In this document: positions 1 through 8,523 of the stretch, one piece after another
How positions within the stretch are numbered: position 1 is the stretch's first letter
Layout: each line of letters starts with the position of its first letter
NCBI GenBank assembly: GCA_037132075.1
Contig: JBAXPV010000020.1
Coordinates: forward strand, 1 to 64,000
Direction: 5' to 3'
Source of the DNA: JBAXPV01 sp037132075
GTDB lineage: Bacteria; Bacteroidota; Bacteroidia; Bacteroidales; CAIXZF01
DNA length: 64,000 nt
Notes under the pieces: model-generated
What the model was told of the DNA's origin: nothing
Seen by the model: only the letters and a program-made list of their open reading frames with translations
Databases searched by the model: none
Program-made: the position numbers and the translations under genes

Positions 1-35
1 TGCACTCGAAGGTAGCCCTGTAGATTTTCAGCTGT

Positions 36-2177
36 CTACCCCCTGAACAGTAACGAAATTAATTCAATATTAAGGTCTTGTCCAAAATGTACTGGATTTG
101 GCTTTATAGCCATAGCAGAATCATCAATATTACTCCTTCCGAATTCTTGGATGTCCCCACTATTTTTTGCTATTGCAGATTCATAAGCTCCAATATCAAT
201 AGTATTACCACCATTAATCCTGGCATTGCCCTCAAAGTCACTCCCCCAAGGGAAGCCATTATATGAAGAAAAATTAAGATCAATATCTGGTATCATTAAC
301 AAATTATTTCCGGCATTTCTACATGGATTAAAAAGTACAGTATTCGGTAATGAATAGTCGAATGTAGCCGGGTCAATAAAATTTGGATCAGAAGAAATTA
401 TTACAGGAGCTGTGCCTGGTGGTGAATTCCATAAACTAGGTATCCATGTATTATAGTAATTCCAGATGCCCGAAGGAAATTCCTCAATGTCACAATAATT
501 TAGCTGTGGATTGCAATCAAAAGGACTGTAACCTACTTGTATTTTATCATAAGGAACAGCAACATTTGAACGATTACCCCAAATTATACTATTATAAAAT
601 ATTGGAGATATTACACTTGGAAGAGGCGGGTTTGGTTGTTGAATAGTAATACCTGGGCAATCAGAAACATTTGAACTGTTTGATTTATTATATGCTATTG
701 TTGAATTAATACAGTAAAAACTCTGGTGTGTAAAAATTCCGGCGCCCGTGCCGGCGCCACTGGGTAAATTGGGATAATTATTATATATAGTTTCATTATC
801 AGTGATCAATAATTGTTCAAAATTATGAACAAGTGTGGTTGGTGTCCCTAGGAATGGATCCAGTTGACAATTATTGTAAATTCCGCCGCCAATATGGGCT
901 GAGTTTTTTCGTATTTCGATATCTTTTAAACATAGCTTTGCCCTGGATTCTACATATATTCCACCCCCCATATAACCTCCTTCATTGTAATTAATATGTC
1001 CTCCCTCATAAACCAGGTCAAGATAATCGCTTGGATCAACTGGAGTTAACAAGTTAGAATTCGTGATACTTAAGCCAACTCCGTTAGTGCCACTTGAGCC
1101 GGTAGTATTATTCCCCAGATTTCCAATAATATCAACATTGTACCACAAGTGTTCAATGCCTTGGAATGATCCACAAAGGCTACAAGCGGCTCTGTGTTTT
1201 AATCCGTGATATAAGTTTATACCTCCGGGTTTATTATTATGTACTAATATGCCATGCATTTCACTTCGACATCGATATAATTCTAACCCACCAACGCCAT
1301 ACTGGTTTGTGCAAGTATTAGCAGTAATTTCACTTTCATTAAAAACTCCATAAGCCCACCAACCATATATACCACCCCCCACGGCAGTAGCATTATTTTT
1401 TTCAAATGTAGAACTATTTATTATCACGGTTGGGTTGTCTACGTCTATTTGAGGACAGTCGTTTGTTTGTAAATCATTGTAACTTGACATAAAAAATAAT
1501 CCTCCTCCGCTGGCTGCCCTGTTAGAATTAACTTTGCAGTGGTTAATTTGTATCGTTCCACGTGTTTTCCAGTATTGACACGAATTATTGATAATTTCAT
1601 TTTCTACGTAGCAGAATATTCCACCTCCATCTAGATTTGCACTGCAGTTTCTCACAATTAAATTTTGGATAATAGGTGCTGTCCAACCGGCAATATAGAT
1701 TCCACCTCCGTTTCCAGGGCCAGGTGGAGAATATAATCCACCATTTGCACGACCGTTAATTATTTCAAAATTGTCAATTATTGTGTTGTTCGTAATTATA
1801 TATAATGGATTATTGGAAATATTATCCATAGTAATAACTCTATCCGTTCCATTACCATCAATAATAGGTGGTTCCCCTAAAGCATTATTAATTCCAATCA
1901 ACTGAAGGTTATCCATTGATGGCCAGGTAATATGTTCATCATAATCAGGTGGAGTGGATGTTGTCGGATCGTTATATACATATATTATTAAGGTTATGTC
2001 TGGATTATCTATACCATATTGTATTGTACGATAAGGTCCAATTTGTGTAAAGGGTATGTGAACTGCATCTCCATTCCATGCATCATCCCCACTTAAAGAG
2101 ACATACTTTTGGGCGAAAGTACTGAAACCTGAGAATAAAAAAAAACTGATCAACATTAGAGTAGCTACTTTTTTCAT
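36..2177 (-). CDS. Secreted right-handed beta-helix protein with truncated T9SS sorting domain
   Basis: The 713-residue product starts with a signal peptide (MKK, hydrophobic core, cleavage near FAQ) and then shows an early DUF1565-like segment (YVSLSGDDAWNG). At least six GGGI or GGGL turns are spread over residues 150-480, the pattern of a pectate-lyase/polymorphic-outer-membrane-protein type parallel beta helix. Near the end, an IKPNPV motif opens a type IX sorting domain, but the reading frame stops after only about 20 further residues where roughly 70 are normal. Reading another frame across positions 1-45 gives a plausible continuation (QLKIYRATFE), so a frameshift is likely. The protein is probably surface-exposed and glycan- or adhesion-related; its substrate cannot be told from sequence. 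Confidence 0.85.
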   Translation of the reverse strand: MKKVATLMLISFFLFSGFSTFAQKYVSLSGDDAWNGDAVHIPFTQIGPYRTIQYGIDNPDITLIIYVYNDPTTSTPPDYDEHITWPSMDNLQLIGINNALGEPPIIDGNGTDRVITMDNISNNPLYIITNNTIIDNFEIINGRANGGLYSPPGPGNGGGIYIAGWTAPIIQNLIVRNCSANLDGGGIFCYVENEIINNSCQYWKTRGTIQINHCKVNSNRAASGGGLFFMSSYNDLQTNDCPQIDVDNPTVIINSSTFEKNNATAVGGGIYGWWAYGVFNESEITANTCTNQYGVGGLELYRCRSEMHGILVHNNKPGGINLYHGLKHRAACSLCGSFQGIEHLWYNVDIIGNLGNNTTGSSGTNGVGLSITNSNLLTPVDPSDYLDLVYEGGHINYNEGGYMGGGIYVESRAKLCLKDIEIRKNSAHIGGGIYNNCQLDPFLGTPTTLVHNFEQLLITDNETIYNNYPNLPSGAGTGAGIFTHQSFYCINSTIAYNKSNSSNVSDCPGITIQQPNPPLPSVISPIFYNSIIWGNRSNVAVPYDKIQVGYSPFDCNPQLNYCDIEEFPSGIWNYYNTWIPSLWNSPPGTAPVIISSDPNFIDPATFDYSLPNTVLFNPCRNAGNNLLMIPDIDLNFSSYNGFPWGSDFEGNARINGGNTIDIGAYESAIAKNSGDIQEFGRSNIDDSAMAIKPNPVHFGQDLNIELISLLFRG

Positions 2178-2506
2178 TTTATATATGTATTAGTAAGTCT
2201 AGTTTTCGTCCAATGAACAATCCTTTTTAATAAGCAGACTTGCTAAAGCAAAGTTTTCTTTTCACGTCTCAGCAACTCTATGAATAGTTTTGTTATCGCT
2301 TTTTGAAATGGTCATTGTTAATATTAATACCACGATTTGATCAAAATCACATCTAAGGAGTAATTTTTTTTAGCTAATGATAAACTGTTTGCCAGGGAGC
2401 TATTGCTAATGTTCACTAAATGTGTCGAGTACGCCTATTATGACGCAAAGTGACTCGTCCTGAATTTTGTTTACCGATAAAGACAAGAGGTTAAGGCGTA
2501 GTAACG

Positions 2507-2605
2507 TCTGCGCATGTGATCGTATGATAGGGTGCGCGTTGGCGTTATATCTCGTACGAACGTCCACGTGAAAGCGTTCATAACGTCAACGATCATACGC
2601 GCAGA
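2507..2605. repeat. Extended imperfect inverted repeat (about 100 nt hairpin)
   Basis: The left arm at 2507-2523 matches the reverse complement of 2589-2605 at 15 of 17 bases. The pairing continues after a 15-base bulge, where 2539-2548 pairs with 2580-2589 at 9 of 10 bases, and then to a short inner stem (GAACG at 2558 with CGTTC at 2575). The segment is richer in CG dinucleotides than its surroundings. It could be a mobile-element end, a cruciform or a structured RNA; sequence alone does not decide. Confidence 0.6.
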
Positions 2606-2645
2606 TGTCTCATACGAACCACACGAGTCTACGGAATTCTGTCGC

Positions 2646-2753
2646 CCCCTTTGTCTCGCTTTGCTCGACGTCTGTGGTTTGATTGCCCCTTTGTCTCGCT
2701 TTGCTCGACATCTGTGGTTTGATTGCCCCTTTGTCTCGCTTTGCTCGACATCT
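2646..2753. repeat. 40-bp tandem repeat, about 2.7 copies
   Basis: Copies begin at 2646, 2686 and 2726 with a period of exactly 40 bases. The first two are complete and differ by one base (GACG versus GACA). The third breaks off after about 28 bases and runs into a small hairpin (TCCCCGAAGGGGA). Each copy carries TCGCTTTGCTCGA, which is also the core of the left arm of the larger inverted repeat at 2725-2857. Confidence 0.9.
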
Positions 2754-2889
2754 CCCCGAAGGGGAGAAAAAACAGCCAGATATTACTCTACCGCCATTTT
2801 CAGGGGATTATTCCTTCCCATCGGGGAAGGTGGCGAGCGCAGCGAGCCGGAAGGGGCAAATATGTTTACTTTGGCGAGCGCAGCGAACC
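2725..2889. repeat. MITE/REP-like inverted repeat element
   Basis: The segment starting at 2725 (GCCCCTTT) aligns over about 42 bases with the reverse complement of 2813-2857, ending AAGGGGC. Matches are roughly 70 percent and include the core TCGCTTTGCTCG versus TCGCTGCGCTCG and the CCCCGA blocks. The right-arm core GGCGAGCGCAGCGA occurs again at 2873, 41 bases after its first copy. Duplication of both arms suggests a non-autonomous repeat that has grown by slippage or nested insertion. No transposase is present. Confidence 0.65.
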
Positions 2890-3123
2890 TAATGTCTTCA
2901 ATAGGCTCAGGGACCAGCATTATTTTGAGGCCCAACAAACAGAAACAGGAGATTTCTGGATATCGATGGTATAATTATTTAAGGAATACATTTTTTTTAT
3001 GCAATTTTGAAGATCAGAAACCTTTTATGGAGTTGACTGTTAATTCTTTCAGTGCCAGGCAAGGGGCTTTGATGTTGTGACAAGCTAAAGCGTTAAAAAT
3101 CAATCAATAAGAATTATAGTTCT

Positions 3124-4239
3124 ATGAAAAAAATCATTGCATTTGTACTATTGAGTTTTTCCCTGAGTATTTTGGTCAGTGCGCAGGCATTACCAAAGAA
3201 GACCAAAATCAGCGGGCAACTCAAGGATAATGCCACTTTTACGGAGATTACCGTAAGACTTCCTACGCAGGATGTGAATATCATCGCTACTTCCAAAGTT
3301 GAAGCTGATGGAAAATTTAGCCTGGAATTTTCTCAGTTAGAGACAAATATTTATAAGATATTTCTGGCCGATAATAACCAGATCATGCTGATTCTGACCC
3401 CTGGAGATCAGGTTATTGCAAACCTTACAGCTGTTAACCTTGGGCAGAATCCGGATATCACAGGCAGTACTGAAACCACAAAATTATTGGTGGCTCAAGC
3501 AAAACTCAATGAATATACCCATCAGCTTGATGTTGTAAACAGCAGTTGGAAAGAGTCTATGACTTCTCCCAAGGCTGACAGTATCCAGGCTATCCTCAGA
3601 GCACAATATGAAAAGTTTAGTAACGGGCAGAATGCTTTTTTAAAAGATGCAGTAGCTCAGAACAAATTCTCGCTGATTGGTTTGTTTTTTATCGAACGAC
3701 TGGATATCAGCGATGATTTCCCGACCTACGATCTTTATGACCAGGCCGTGATGCAGCGATACAGCAACAATAACTTTATCAAGGATTTTCATGGCCGCGT
3801 TGAAAGTGAACGGAGGATTTCATTAGGCAGCATGGCGCCGGATCTTAAATTTCCCAATCCCGAAGGTGTGATGCATTCCTTGTCAGAGCTGAAAGGCAAA
3901 GTGGTATTGGTTGATTTCTGGGCTTCCTGGTGCGGTCCTTGTCGTAAAGAAAACCCGCATGTGCTGGAGATGTACAAGAAATACAATGCCAAAGGATTTG
4001 AAGTGCTGGGCGTTTCCCTCGACCGCGACAAAGATGCCTGGATCAAAGGAATTAAAGATGATGGTCTTGTGTGGACACAAATCAGTGATGTAAAATACTG
4101 GAAATCTGATGCTGCGAAGCTTTATAACGTCACAGCAATTCCGTTCACAGTTCTTGTTGACCGTGACGGGAAGATTATAGGGAAGAAGCTGAGGGGAGAG
4201 GTGCTTTCGGAGGAACTGAAGAAGATCTTCGGGTATTAG
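3124..4239 (+). CDS. Exported TlpA-like thioredoxin with N-terminal DUF4369-like domain
   Basis: The 371-residue protein has a signal peptide (cleavage near VSAQA), an N-terminal beta-rich DUF4369-like region (about 28-115), a helical linker, and a C-terminal AhpC/TSA-TlpA thioredoxin domain from about 232. The redox motif WCGPC lies at 269-273 and the cis-proline is in AIP at 338-340. Proteins of this architecture are common in Bacteroidota and act as periplasmic thiol-disulfide reductases, for example in cytochrome maturation or repair of oxidised envelope proteins. The ATG is followed directly by the signal peptide. The gene stands alone and converges on the FKBP gene across an inverted repeat. 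Confidence 0.92.
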   Translation: MKKIIAFVLLSFSLSILVSAQALPKKTKISGQLKDNATFTEITVRLPTQDVNIIATSKVEADGKFSLEFSQLETNIYKIFLADNNQIMLILTPGDQVIANLTAVNLGQNPDITGSTETTKLLVAQAKLNEYTHQLDVVNSSWKESMTSPKADSIQAILRAQYEKFSNGQNAFLKDAVAQNKFSLIGLFFIERLDISDDFPTYDLYDQAVMQRYSNNNFIKDFHGRVESERRISLGSMAPDLKFPNPEGVMHSLSELKGKVVLVDFWASWCGPCRKENPHVLEMYKKYNAKGFEVLGVSLDRDKDAWIKGIKDDGLVWTQISDVKYWKSDAAKLYNVTAIPFTVLVDRDGKIIGKKLRGEVLSEELKKIFGY

Positions 4240-4255
4240 TCCGATAAGTATTTTC

Positions 4256-4325
4256 TCCGCGGATTACGCGGATTTACGCAGATTTGTTTCATTCTTTATC
4301 CGTGTAAATCCGCGTAATTAGTGGA
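4256..4325. repeat. Inverted repeat between convergent genes
   Basis: Arms of 28 bases at 4256-4283 and 4298-4325 are reverse complements with a few mismatches, sharing the block ATTACGCGGATTTAC. The loop is 14 bases and T-rich. Between two convergent stops this would form a strong hairpin on either strand, so it may terminate both genes. The wording of the repeat (GCGGATTTACGC) resembles dispersed intergenic repeats seen in Bacteroidota genomes, so a REP-like origin is also likely. Confidence 0.75.
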
Positions 4326-4333
4326 CAAACACT

Positions 4334-5065
4334 TTACTTTTTCTTGACAGTAACGAGTTCTACTTCGAAGATCAGTGTAGATCCAGCTGGGATAGGCCCG
4401 ACGGTTCTGTCACCGTAAGCAAGTTCTGAAGGGATGTAGAAAATGTTCTTTCCACCTTCTTTCATCAATTGAAGACCTTCTGTCCAACCGGCAATAACAC
4501 CGTTGAGCGGGAAGCTGATTGGTGCACCAGGCTTGGTTGCGTCAAACACTTTGCCATCCAGTAATTTTCCGGAATAATATACCGTTACTTCGTCAGTAGC
4601 AACAGGAGTTACACCGGTACCTTCAGTCACCACTTCATATTGAAGGCCACTGGCGGAGGTTTTTATACCACTTTTTGATTTATTTTGGGCGAGGAATGCT
4701 ACGCCCTGGGATTTGTTCTCTGCCATATTTCCTTCGTCTTTGGGTTGTTGTTTTGCGGACATTTCCTGCTGGAAATCCATCATGATTTTCTCGACTTGTT
4801 CTTTTGTTAAGATCGTATCCGCGCCGGCAATGCCTAAAGACATCCCTTTGGCAAAGATATCGACGTTGACATCAATACCACTTGTCTTAATGTTCTTTCC
4901 GATGTCGGTACCAAGGATATAAGAAATCGTATCCATTTTTGTTTTCATCTGCATAACTTCCTTTGCAGGAGCTGCAGCCTCTTTTCCTTTTTTGTCTTTC
5001 TTCTGGCTGAAAGCCGGTAAGGTCAGCATTAATGCCGCCATCATGGTGATCAAAGTCTTCTTCAT
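4334..5065 (-). CDS. Exported FKBP-type peptidyl-prolyl isomerase
   Basis: The 243-residue protein has a signal peptide ending at FSQ, a Lys/Ala-rich linker, an FKBP N-terminal dimerisation domain (about 42-125) and an FKBP catalytic domain (about 140-240). Conserved catalytic-domain signatures include YYSGKLLDGKVFD, GVIAGWTEGLQLM, IPSELAYGDR and a closing LIFEVELV. This is the FkpA/Mip/FklB layout, in which a dimer folds envelope proteins in the periplasm. A clear TAnnTTTG promoter box lies about 80 bases upstream, giving a leader with a small hairpin (5101-5127, CCAGGT/ACCTGG). Confidence 0.93.
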   Translation of the reverse strand: MKKTLITMMAALMLTLPAFSQKKDKKGKEAAAPAKEVMQMKTKMDTISYILGTDIGKNIKTSGIDVNVDIFAKGMSLGIAGADTILTKEQVEKIMMDFQQEMSAKQQPKDEGNMAENKSQGVAFLAQNKSKSGIKTSASGLQYEVVTEGTGVTPVATDEVTVYYSGKLLDGKVFDATKPGAPISFPLNGVIAGWTEGLQLMKEGGKNIFYIPSELAYGDRTVGPIPAGSTLIFEVELVTVKKK

Positions 5066-5145
5066 ACGTTTAAAAAATTAAATACCTGACTGTGTTGTAG
5101 CCAGGTTCGCTATTGGATTTTACCTGGACTGATTTAAATTCAGCG

Positions 5146-5153
5146 CAAAGGTA
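5146..5153 (-). promoter_or_regulatory. Bacteroidota -7 box upstream of the FKBP gene
   Basis: On the minus strand this reads TACCTTTG, a perfect match to the TAnnTTTG consensus used by the Bacteroidota primary sigma factor. It lies in the intergenic gap between the peroxidase stop and the FKBP start. The predicted leader is about 70 bases and contains a six-base-pair hairpin (5101-5127). No strong -33 TTTG is seen at ideal spacing. Confidence 0.55.
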
Positions 5154-5165
5154 TGTATTATTTGT

Positions 5166-5708
5166 TTATTTTCCTTCAATCCAGGAGGTAATCTTCTCTG
5201 ACATCGGGACTTCGGAAGAGAGATAGCTTGTTACGAGTTTTCCGTTTTCGTCGATGAGGTATTTCTGAAAGTTCCATTTGACTTCGCTGTCGAGTTTGCC
5301 GTTTTTGTTTTTTTGCGTGAGCCATTGATAAAGAGGCGCCATGTCATCACCTTTAACCGAAATTTTTGACATCATGGGAAAAGAAACACCGTAGTTTTTT
5401 GTACAGAAGTCTTTGATTTCGCTGTCGTTGCCTGGTTCCTGTGCGCCAAAGTTGTTGGCAGGGAATCCAATGATGATGAAGTTCTTGGCAGCATACTTTT
5501 TGTAAAGTTCTTCAAGACCGGCGTATTGTGGTGTATAACCACATTTTGAGGCTGTATTGATGATCATTACTTTTTTGCCTTTCAGGCTGGCAAGATCAAA
5601 GGTCTTTCCGTTGATGTCTTTTACCTGGAAGTTATAGAGGGTTTGTGTTTGGGCTGAGATTGACATAGAGAGAATTGTAAAAAATAGTATTGATAAGGTG
5701 GCTTTCAT
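5166..5708 (-). CDS. Exported cysteine-type glutathione/thioredoxin peroxidase
   Basis: This 180-residue glutathione-peroxidase-family protein carries a signal peptide (cleavage near ISAQ). The peroxidatic Cys56 is in NTASKCGYTP. Gln90 (GAQEPG) and Trp145-Asn146 (WNFQKYL) complete the catalytic tetrad, and Cys102 (DFCTKNYG) sits at the usual resolving position. The block normally read as FPCNQF is FPANNF here, losing a non-resolving cysteine. It likely reduces hydrogen or lipid peroxides outside the cytoplasm with a thioredoxin-like donor; the TlpA-like protein nearby is a possible partner by inference only. The ATG precedes a standard signal peptide. Confidence 0.92.
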   Translation of the reverse strand: MKATLSILFFTILSMSISAQTQTLYNFQVKDINGKTFDLASLKGKKVMIINTASKCGYTPQYAGLEELYKKYAAKNFIIIGFPANNFGAQEPGNDSEIKDFCTKNYGVSFPMMSKISVKGDDMAPLYQWLTQKNKNGKLDSEVKWNFQKYLIDENGKLVTSYLSSEVPMSEKITSWIEGK

Positions 5709-5779
5709 TGGATGATTTGTTTAAAGATTGTTATTGTTTATCAAACAGAAAACGACTTGGTTTGTTCAAATAAACCTTT

Positions 5780-6484
5780 CTATAGTACTTCAATGTCATC
5801 CACATTAATAAGTTCGAGATTCATGAAGCGCAGGATTATTTGTGCGACCGCGACAACGTCGCGCCGACAATATTCTTCGATACGTGTCAGGTCATTTTCT
5901 TCATAGTAAACCCTGCCCACATCACTTCCTTCGATGTCTCCTTTGGGGCTTTTTATATCAAGGATATGGGTTAATAAATCAAGGGAGATGTAACTTTTAT
6001 AATCCCCAAACTTCCATAGCTCCAGGGTGTCGAGATGAGGTACCTCCCAAGGTTTCTTTCCCTGGTGATCCAGGAGGTCGGGCAGAGTGAAATGATGAAT
6101 CAGCATTCTTCTGGCCAGGAAGGGAAAGTCGAATTCTTTTCCATTATGACCGCAGAGGATGAATTGACGTGCGTTCAGGCGGCCAAGAAAGTCGCTGAAG
6201 TCAGCCAGGAGCGATTTTTCGTCATCGCCGAAAAAGGATTTCATACAGAAGTGATTCTCATGGAATACTCCGACAGAGATACAGATCACTTTTGCAAACT
6301 CTGCATAAATCCCGGCTTTCTGATAGAGAATTGCAGGGGTGTCATCCTCCTTACGTTTTAAGAGCCCGGCTTTTTTGTCCCAGAATTTCTTCGAAATTTC
6401 GGGTAGGTCCTCATATTGATATACTTGTGGTACCGTCTCAATGTCGAGGAAAACGATTTTGTTTAAAGCAATGTTCTTGATCAT
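5780..6484 (-). CDS. Predicted 3'-5' exonuclease related to the PolB exonuclease domain
   Basis: The 234-residue soluble protein has the three DEDD exonuclease blocks. Exo I is FLDIETVP (Asp14, Glu16), Exo II is CGHNGKEFDFPFL, and Exo III is YCRRDVVAVAQI near residue 210. This matches stand-alone proteins with a PolB-like proofreading domain (PF10108 type), which are widespread in Bacteroidota. No polymerase domain is attached. It presumably trims single-stranded 3' ends in repair or RNA processing; the biological substrate is unknown. It lies divergent to the lipoprotein gene at 6517 with about 30 bases between starts. Confidence 0.9.
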   Translation of the reverse strand: MIKNIALNKIVFLDIETVPQVYQYEDLPEISKKFWDKKAGLLKRKEDDTPAILYQKAGIYAEFAKVICISVGVFHENHFCMKSFFGDDEKSLLADFSDFLGRLNARQFILCGHNGKEFDFPFLARRMLIHHFTLPDLLDHQGKKPWEVPHLDTLELWKFGDYKSYISLDLLTHILDIKSPKGDIEGSDVGRVYYEENDLTRIEEYCRRDVVAVAQIILRFMNLELINVDDIEVL

Positions 6485-6516
6485 AATGTGTAATTTTGAT
6501 AAATATTAAGATTTCC

Positions 6517-7809
6517 GTGAAAAAGTATTTTCTGATTGTTGTTTTGTTGTGGTCTTTTACCGGGTGTAAAAAGGAAATTGAGATTGCTTCTCCTGTGGTA
6601 ACATATCAGTATCCGGCCGAAAATACAGTGTTTGAGGTGCTTGATACAATCCGTGTCAACGCGGATGTAACCGCGGCAGAGGAGATTGGCTCTTTTGAGG
6701 TGTGCCTGACCAATGAAAACCTGGATCCTGTTCTTCCTTCCGTTTCTCATCTTCTTCTCACAGGTAAATCGACCTTGCATATAGACCTCCTTTATCCTAT
6801 AGACGATATTCGGCTGGAAAGTGGAAACTATTTTGTGTTAATTTCTGTGAAAACTGCACATTCTTCCAAAAATAAGTATCAAAAGATCATTTTGCATGAA
6901 TATCCCAGGGTTCTGCAAGGAGTACTTCTTATTCAAAAGGCGAATGTCAACACAACACGCCTTTCTTTATTTACACCTGATCTGATAATGAAACCCCTGT
7001 TTCTATTTCCAATTGATTATGGATATTCCGAAATCAAGTCTTATGACAGGACTTTTTATCTTGGCGGAAAGCATGTTGGTGATTTTTATGCATTTGATTT
7101 AGATAGCCTGGTGACACGATTTAATTACTGTGGTTATTCAGGAGTGAACCCGGCCTGGGTTCAGGGAATTGGTGCTGAGGAAGGCGGTGTTCGTTTGTCC
7201 ACTGCAGATGGTCTTCTGACAACCTATGAATTAAGTGGTAAAATGAAATCAAGCATAAAGCAGGTATATCCTTTATACCCTACAGTCAGTTTTGTTTATA
7301 ATAACTATTTGCTGGTCAATGTCTTGACATTGTCAGGTCCCGAGTCTTATCTGAAGAGTTATTATTATCCATGGGGTGGTTCCTATCAAACAAAGCAACT
7401 GAATTTTACAATATTGAAGATGTTCTCTCCCAGAGCCGGAGAAGTATTGATGTTTGGGAATACTTCGGGTCAAGCGGTTTTGAATGTGTATTATCCAGAA
7501 ACACAAACGCTTTGGGCTCCATTGAACAATGTGCCGGGGAAAATAATAGATGTTTGCCAGGCGGATTCGAAAAATTATCTAATTGCGACTACGACGGGAG
7601 TATATTGGTATCAGTATCAAACACAAACGCTTACGCTTTTTGCCTCGGTAACGGGCACGGTAGGGCTTTGTTTTGAGGATCTTTCAAAACGGCTGCTGAT
7701 TGCCACGAGCCAGGACTTGAAAATATGTTCATTCCCTGAAAGTCAATTGGTAACAACGATTACGCTTACAGATTCCCTGGAGGCTATTAGTCTGTTATAT
7801 AACAAATAA
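6517..7809 (+). CDS. Lipoprotein with predicted beta-propeller domain
   Basis: The frame is open from a TTG at 6496, but the GTG at 6517 gives the textbook lipoprotein signal (V/M-KKYFLIVVLLWSFTGC, lipid-attached Cys17), so I prefer that start. The 430-residue product has an N-terminal Ig-like region (about 25-125) and then repeated four-strand segments consistent with a WD40/YVTN-like beta propeller. No catalytic motif is visible. It is 12 bases ahead of the mnmD-like gene and may be co-transcribed. Function is unknown; a surface or periplasmic binding role is inferred. Confidence 0.8.
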   Translation: MKKYFLIVVLLWSFTGCKKEIEIASPVVTYQYPAENTVFEVLDTIRVNADVTAAEEIGSFEVCLTNENLDPVLPSVSHLLLTGKSTLHIDLLYPIDDIRLESGNYFVLISVKTAHSSKNKYQKIILHEYPRVLQGVLLIQKANVNTTRLSLFTPDLIMKPLFLFPIDYGYSEIKSYDRTFYLGGKHVGDFYAFDLDSLVTRFNYCGYSGVNPAWVQGIGAEEGGVRLSTADGLLTTYELSGKMKSSIKQVYPLYPTVSFVYNNYLLVNVLTLSGPESYLKSYYYPWGGSYQTKQLNFTILKMFSPRAGEVLMFGNTSGQAVLNVYYPETQTLWAPLNNVPGKIIDVCQADSKNYLIATTTGVYWYQYQTQTLTLFASVTGTVGLCFEDLSKRLLIATSQDLKICSFPESQLVTTITLTDSLEAISLLYNK

Positions 7810-7821
7810 AGAATCAATAAG

Positions 7822-8493
7822 ATGGAAAAAAGACTGATCCTTACGGAGGATGGCTCACATACTCTTTTTATGCCAGAGGTCAATGAACATTATCATTCTA
7901 TCCATGGGGCAGTTCAGGAGTCGACCCATATTTTTATCGAGCAGGGATTTAATACCTATGCTCAAAAAGGTACAAGTATTAATGTGCTGGAGGTAGGTTT
8001 TGGTACAGGCTTGAATTGTTTGCTAACCGTATTGGAAGCCCGGGAACGTCATCTTAAAGTTAATTATGTTGCCATTGAACCTTATCCGCTGACTGATGAT
8101 GAATTGAAGCACCTCAATTATCCGGGCCTGGTTGGTTCCTGTAATGAAAGGGTTTTGTTTTGGGAACTGCATCATACACCCTGGGGTGAAGCTCGTTATC
8201 TGAACGATGATTTTATTTTAATCAGGATACAGGAAAAAGTTGAAGCGATTCAGCTTCAATCACAAAAATTCCAGCTTGTTAATTATGATGCATTCAGCCC
8301 TGAAGTCCAGGCAGAATTATGGACCACGGAAATTTTCAAACAAATGCATGAAGCGATGGTTCCCGGGGGTATTTTACTGACATATTGTGCCAAAGGTGTG
8401 GTAAAGCGCAATCTTAAGGCGGCAGGATTCGATGTTGAGTCAGTTCCGGGTCCAATAGGAAAGCGGGAAATTACACGCGCCAAGGCACTGTGA
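7822..8493 (+). CDS. mnmD: tRNA 5-methylaminomethyl-2-thiouridine methyltransferase MnmD
   Basis: The 223-residue protein matches the methyltransferase half of MnmC (Methyltransf_30/DUF752). The SAM-binding loop is EVGFGTGLN at 57-65, followed by an acidic AIEPYPL strand and the characteristic YDAFSPEVQAELWT block. The conserved C-terminal block reads GFDVESVPGPIGKREITRA. In the family this enzyme methylates the aminomethyl group on wobble uridine 34 to give mnm5s2U. The FAD-oxidase half of MnmC is absent, as in other stand-alone MnmD proteins. It converges on the acylphosphatase gene. Confidence 0.92.
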   Translation: MEKRLILTEDGSHTLFMPEVNEHYHSIHGAVQESTHIFIEQGFNTYAQKGTSINVLEVGFGTGLNCLLTVLEARERHLKVNYVAIEPYPLTDDELKHLNYPGLVGSCNERVLFWELHHTPWGEARYLNDDFILIRIQEKVEAIQLQSQKFQLVNYDAFSPEVQAELWTTEIFKQMHEAMVPGGILLTYCAKGVVKRNLKAAGFDVESVPGPIGKREITRAKAL

Positions 8494-8523
8494 TAAGGAT
8501 TTTATGAAATAATCCGGAAAAAA

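Larger units (their letters stand above)
2178..3123. other. Long gene-free region with structured repeats
   Basis: This stretch of about 950 bases holds no convincing gene. The first 300 bases are AT-rich and carry the presumed promoter of the beta-helix gene on the minus strand. A CpG-rich patch follows with a long imperfect hairpin (2507-2605). After it come a 40-base tandem repeat and a larger inverted repeat (2646-2889). Open frames here, such as 2532-3080 on the plus strand, translate repeat DNA and show no protein-like conservation. Confidence 0.7.

Noticed and set aside
2532..3080. Open frame of 182 codons on the plus strand
   Set aside because: It runs through the hairpin and tandem repeats, so its sequence is repeat translation with no protein motif or signal.
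5166..5708. Loss of the FPCNQF cysteine in the peroxidase as a sign of inactivity
   Set aside because: That cysteine is not the resolving one; Cys56, Gln90, Trp145, Asn146 and the resolving Cys102 are all present.
8494..8523. Possible hairpin GGATT...AATCC between mnmD and acyP
   Set aside because: Only five base pairs with a mismatch and no T-run long enough to call a terminator.
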